Origin: Thioalkalivibrio sulfidiphilus HL-EbGr7 | GTDB lineage: Bacteria > Pseudomonadota > Gammaproteobacteria > Ectothiorhodospirales > Ectothiorhodospiraceae | Length of the DNA stretch: 64,000 nt | Reading direction: 5' to 3' | Assembly: GCF_000021985.1 (NCBI RefSeq) | Contig: NC_011901.1 | Span: forward strand, 2,418,001 to 2,482,000 | In this document: positions 61,881 through 64,000 of the stretch, piece by piece | Layout of the letters: each line of letters begins with the position of its first letter | Numbering within the stretch: position 1 is the first letter of the stretch | Notes under the pieces: model-generated | Database searches by the model: none | What the model was told of the DNA's origin: nothing | The model's input: only the letters and a program-made list of their open reading frames with translations | Translations under genes and position numbers: made by a program

Positions 61881-63275
61881 ATGTATCGCTTACTTATCAG
61901 CATCGCTCTTCTACTTCTTCTCTCGACACCCGCTCTATCAAAGACGCTCTACGTGGACGGCACGAGAGGCAATGACAATGTCTCGTATCAAGACAACAGC
62001 GCCGAAATGCCCTGGCGGACGATTGGGCGTGCGGCGTGGGGAAGCACAAATCGAAGCTCGCCAAATCCCTCCGAGGCCGCTCGCGCAGGTGATACGGTTA
62101 TCATCAGGGCAGGCACCTATTCCACTACCGGTACAGGTGTCCGCTACGACCCTGCCTACAATCCAGCGAATAGCGGAACAGCCTCGAACCCGATTGTCTT
62201 CCAGGCAGAAGGCACTGTGATCTTGACTCAAACCGGACGGGGACCGCTGATTGGTGCTAACGGTAATTATGGAGCCAGAGACTACATCTCCTGGAAAGGA
62301 TTCACGATTAACGAAATCGATGCACTATCAACATCCGATACCGGGCCAGTTGTGTTGTGGTCAACGACTGGCTCTACGATCGAAGATTGTGTCATCAATG
62401 GATACGACAATGGCGTGAACGGAGATAATCACAATGGAATCCGTTTGGAAAATACCACCAACGTCGTGCTTAGGAACAATCGCATATTCAATGTCCTAAA
62501 CTTCGGCAACGTACACCACAATGGCGCAGGTATAATGGCTTATTTCAGCCGAGGCGCGCTGATCGAAAACAATGAAATCTACGACTCTGGCGCTGGAATT
62601 TTCGTAAAAGGCGGTGATAACCGAGACTTTACAATACGCAATAATCTGTTACGCAACAATGGCAAAGGTATACTCACCATGTACACCCATCCTGATGGTG
62701 AGCACCGCATCCATCAGAACATTGCCATCAATAACGGAAGCGGCATATCCATAGAACTCAATTCCAAGAATGTTAGCGTGGTCAACAACACGCTAGTTGG
62801 TAACGGAAATGGACTCCGGATCGGATGGTGTGGCGACACCATGAGTAATGTGAGATTTAGAAACAACATCATCGCACATTCTCAAACAGAGGGTTTTTCT
62901 GCAGGAGAATGTGGTTCGACGAACCCCTTCAATATCGACCACAATATCTATCACAACAATCCGCGTGGTTGGAGCATAGCCGGCACACGATACACCAGCA
63001 TAGAAGCATGGCGCGCAGCACTCGGCGGCAAAGAACTAAGCAGCTTTACAAGCGATCCGCGATTTCAGGACATAAGTACGTTGAATTACCGTCTCCAATC
63101 CAGTTCTCCCGCATTTGGAGCAGGCATCGATGTTCTGGACCTCAATAACAACAGTATCACATCCGATGCAATTACAATTGGCGCATATATTACGGGAACA
63201 GAATCCATTGGACTCCTGAGCGGGACAGCTCCCGCCAGTGCACCAAGCGCGCCGCAATCACTAACGTTGCGGTGA
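61881..63275 (+). CDS. secreted right-handed parallel beta-helix protein
   Basis: 464 aa, signal peptide LLISIALLLLLSTPALS, then KTLYVDGTRGNDN and regular beta-helix rungs rich in Asn/Gly/Ile (GIRLENTTNVVLRNNRIFNV, GIMAYFSRGALIENNEIYDS, GISIELNSKNVSVVNNTLVG), closing with the DPRFQD...YRLQSSSPAFGAG cap shared with the protein at 56026. The C terminus APSAPQSLTLR resembles the first strand of a fibronectin III domain that is then cut short. ATG at 61881 with AAGAGG upstream. Probably co-transcribed with the lipoprotein (77-nt gap). Confidence 0.83.
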   Translation: MYRLLISIALLLLLSTPALSKTLYVDGTRGNDNVSYQDNSAEMPWRTIGRAAWGSTNRSSPNPSEAARAGDTVIIRAGTYSTTGTGVRYDPAYNPANSGTASNPIVFQAEGTVILTQTGRGPLIGANGNYGARDYISWKGFTINEIDALSTSDTGPVVLWSTTGSTIEDCVINGYDNGVNGDNHNGIRLENTTNVVLRNNRIFNVLNFGNVHHNGAGIMAYFSRGALIENNEIYDSGAGIFVKGGDNRDFTIRNNLLRNNGKGILTMYTHPDGEHRIHQNIAINNGSGISIELNSKNVSVVNNTLVGNGNGLRIGWCGDTMSNVRFRNNIIAHSQTEGFSAGECGSTNPFNIDHNIYHNNPRGWSIAGTRYTSIEAWRAALGGKELSSFTSDPRFQDISTLNYRLQSSSPAFGAGIDVLDLNNNSITSDAITIGAYITGTESIGLLSGTAPASAPSAPQSLTLR

Positions 63276-63332
63276 CCAACTCGCTCACATCTTAATGTGA
63301 CTAACTTGGTAGAAACTCTACAAGACTATAGA

Positions 63333-63367
63333 AAATGCCCGTGGTAACAACCTAGCCACGGGCATTT
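63333..63367. terminator. bidirectional terminator between convergent genes
   Basis: A 12-bp perfect stem (AAATGCCCGTGG/CCACGGGCATTT) with an 11-nt loop and A/T tracts on both sides. Suits both the beta-helix gene (plus) and the glycosyltransferase gene (minus). Confidence 0.85.
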
Positions 63368-63381
63368 CATTGGACTCTGTA

Positions 63382-64000
63382 TTAATTCATGCGCCAAGGA
63401 TACTTAATAGGTGACATTGCGCGAATAATGTCCGCCGCATTAACACATCGGCACAACTGAACATTGCGACGCTGACTCAGCATAACAGGAAGTGATTTTA
63501 ACGCGTCAGTTTTCGCTTTCAGTATTACTTTCCCGCGTCCGCGCATGACAAATAATACAATCGATGCAAAATTGACAAATACATGAAAAGGAAGGTAGTA
63601 CCAGAAATAACGACCAGGCATATTCTTAACATATGTCCAGACCATGTTTCGATGGGCGTAATAGACAGAAAAATCACTACCTTTGCCACTGCTAGCAGAT
63701 CCGACGTGCCTCACGATGGCATTCGGAATATACATACACCGGCACCCCCGTAGACGCATCCGGAACCCAAAATCCACATCCTCGTGATAACAAAAATAAT
63801 TTACATCAAAGCCGCCGAGGTCAAGGAATACTCGTCTTCGGATCAGTGCCGCACCCCCGCATGGTGAAAATACTTCCTCCTCCTTCAGACCGTAGACGTC
63901 TGCTGGCATACCCTGAAACCTCGGCCACACCCTGCCATCGACTTTATATGAATCGCCTGCCCCATCAATAATAGTCGCGTCCTGCTCACTTAACATCTTC
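63382..64000 (-). CDS. family 2-like glycosyltransferase, C-terminal part
   Basis: At least 204 aa; the N-terminal nucleotide-binding part lies beyond the window edge. FSPCGGAALIRRRVFLDLGG, then YFCYHEDVDFGFRMRLRGC (the ED/acceptor motif) and HVGSASSG are typical of rhamnosyl- or related GT2 enzymes. A hydrophobic helix (YYLPFHVFVNFASIVLFVM) and a basic C terminus follow. The DNA is clearly AT-richer than the rest of the window, suggesting acquisition. Confidence 0.85.
   Translation of the reverse strand, partial: KMLSEQDATIIDGAGDSYKVDGRVWPRFQGMPADVYGLKEEEVFSPCGGAALIRRRVFLDLGGFDVNYFCYHEDVDFGFRMRLRGCRCMYIPNAIVRHVGSASSGKGSDFSVYYAHRNMVWTYVKNMPGRYFWYYLPFHVFVNFASIVLFVMRGRGKVILKAKTDALKSLPVMLSQRRNVQLCRCVNAADIIRAMSPIKYPWRMN

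Overview
The window is chromosomal DNA of a high-GC gammaproteobacterium. Gene orders (miaB-ybeZ-ybeY-corC-lnt; an MFS gene and ssb divergent from uvrA; tRNA-Tyr-Gly-Thr-tuf-tRNA-Trp-secE-nusG) and PEP-CTERM/PrsR matrix genes suggest a free-living, biofilm-forming member of the Chromatiales/Ectothiorhodospiraceae type. That lineage is an inference; no rRNA gene is present to test it.

Layout. (1) 1-5.2 kb, minus strand: lnt (cut by the window edge), corC, ybeY, ybeZ, miaB, ssb. (2) 5.3-10.5 kb: a YajR-like MFS transporter divergent from uvrA, separated by a 1 kb non-coding interval filled by a large composite inverted repeat. (3) 11.0-11.6 kb: a lone PEP-CTERM protein gene behind a sigma-54-type promoter. 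(4) 11.7-44.5 kb, minus strand: a continuous translation/transcription supercluster, from tRNA-Tyr, -Gly, -Thr, tuf, tRNA-Trp, secE and nusG through rplKAJL-rpoBC, rpsLG-fusA-tuf, the S10, spc and alpha operons to rplQ, followed by a SAM hydroxide adenosyltransferase gene. (5) 44.7-50.7 kb, plus strand: nucleotide-sugar genes ugd, galE and rfbBACD (rfbB carries an apparent frameshift). (6) 50.8-55.5 kb, minus strand: a VanZ-family membrane protein, a Phd/PIN toxin-antitoxin pair, a DUF559 gene between palindromic inverted repeats, repeat debris, and prsR, the sigma-54 activator of PEP-CTERM systems. (7) 56.0-64.0 kb: two parallel beta-helix proteins, a methyltransferase, a GT4 and a truncated GT2 glycosyltransferase, a C-type-lectin-like PEP-CTERM protein and a fibronectin-like lipoprotein preceded by a class I cyclic-di-GMP riboswitch.

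How it fits together. Regions 5-7 supply activated sugars (UDP-glucuronate, UDP-galactose, dTDP-rhamnose), glycosyltransferases and secreted or surface proteins, with regulators (PrsR/sigma-54, c-di-GMP, probably a CRP-like protein) that would tie matrix production to lifestyle. No exosortase or polysaccharide polymerase is in the window.

The least explained features are repeats. Many intergenic junctions hold hairpins whose arms are tandem 7- or 8-nt units; unit sequences differ from place to place while arm complementarity is kept, and one hairpin supplies the last codons of miaB. The uvrA-MFS interval holds two inverted copies of a branched element whose stems differ in sequence yet are self-complementary in each copy.
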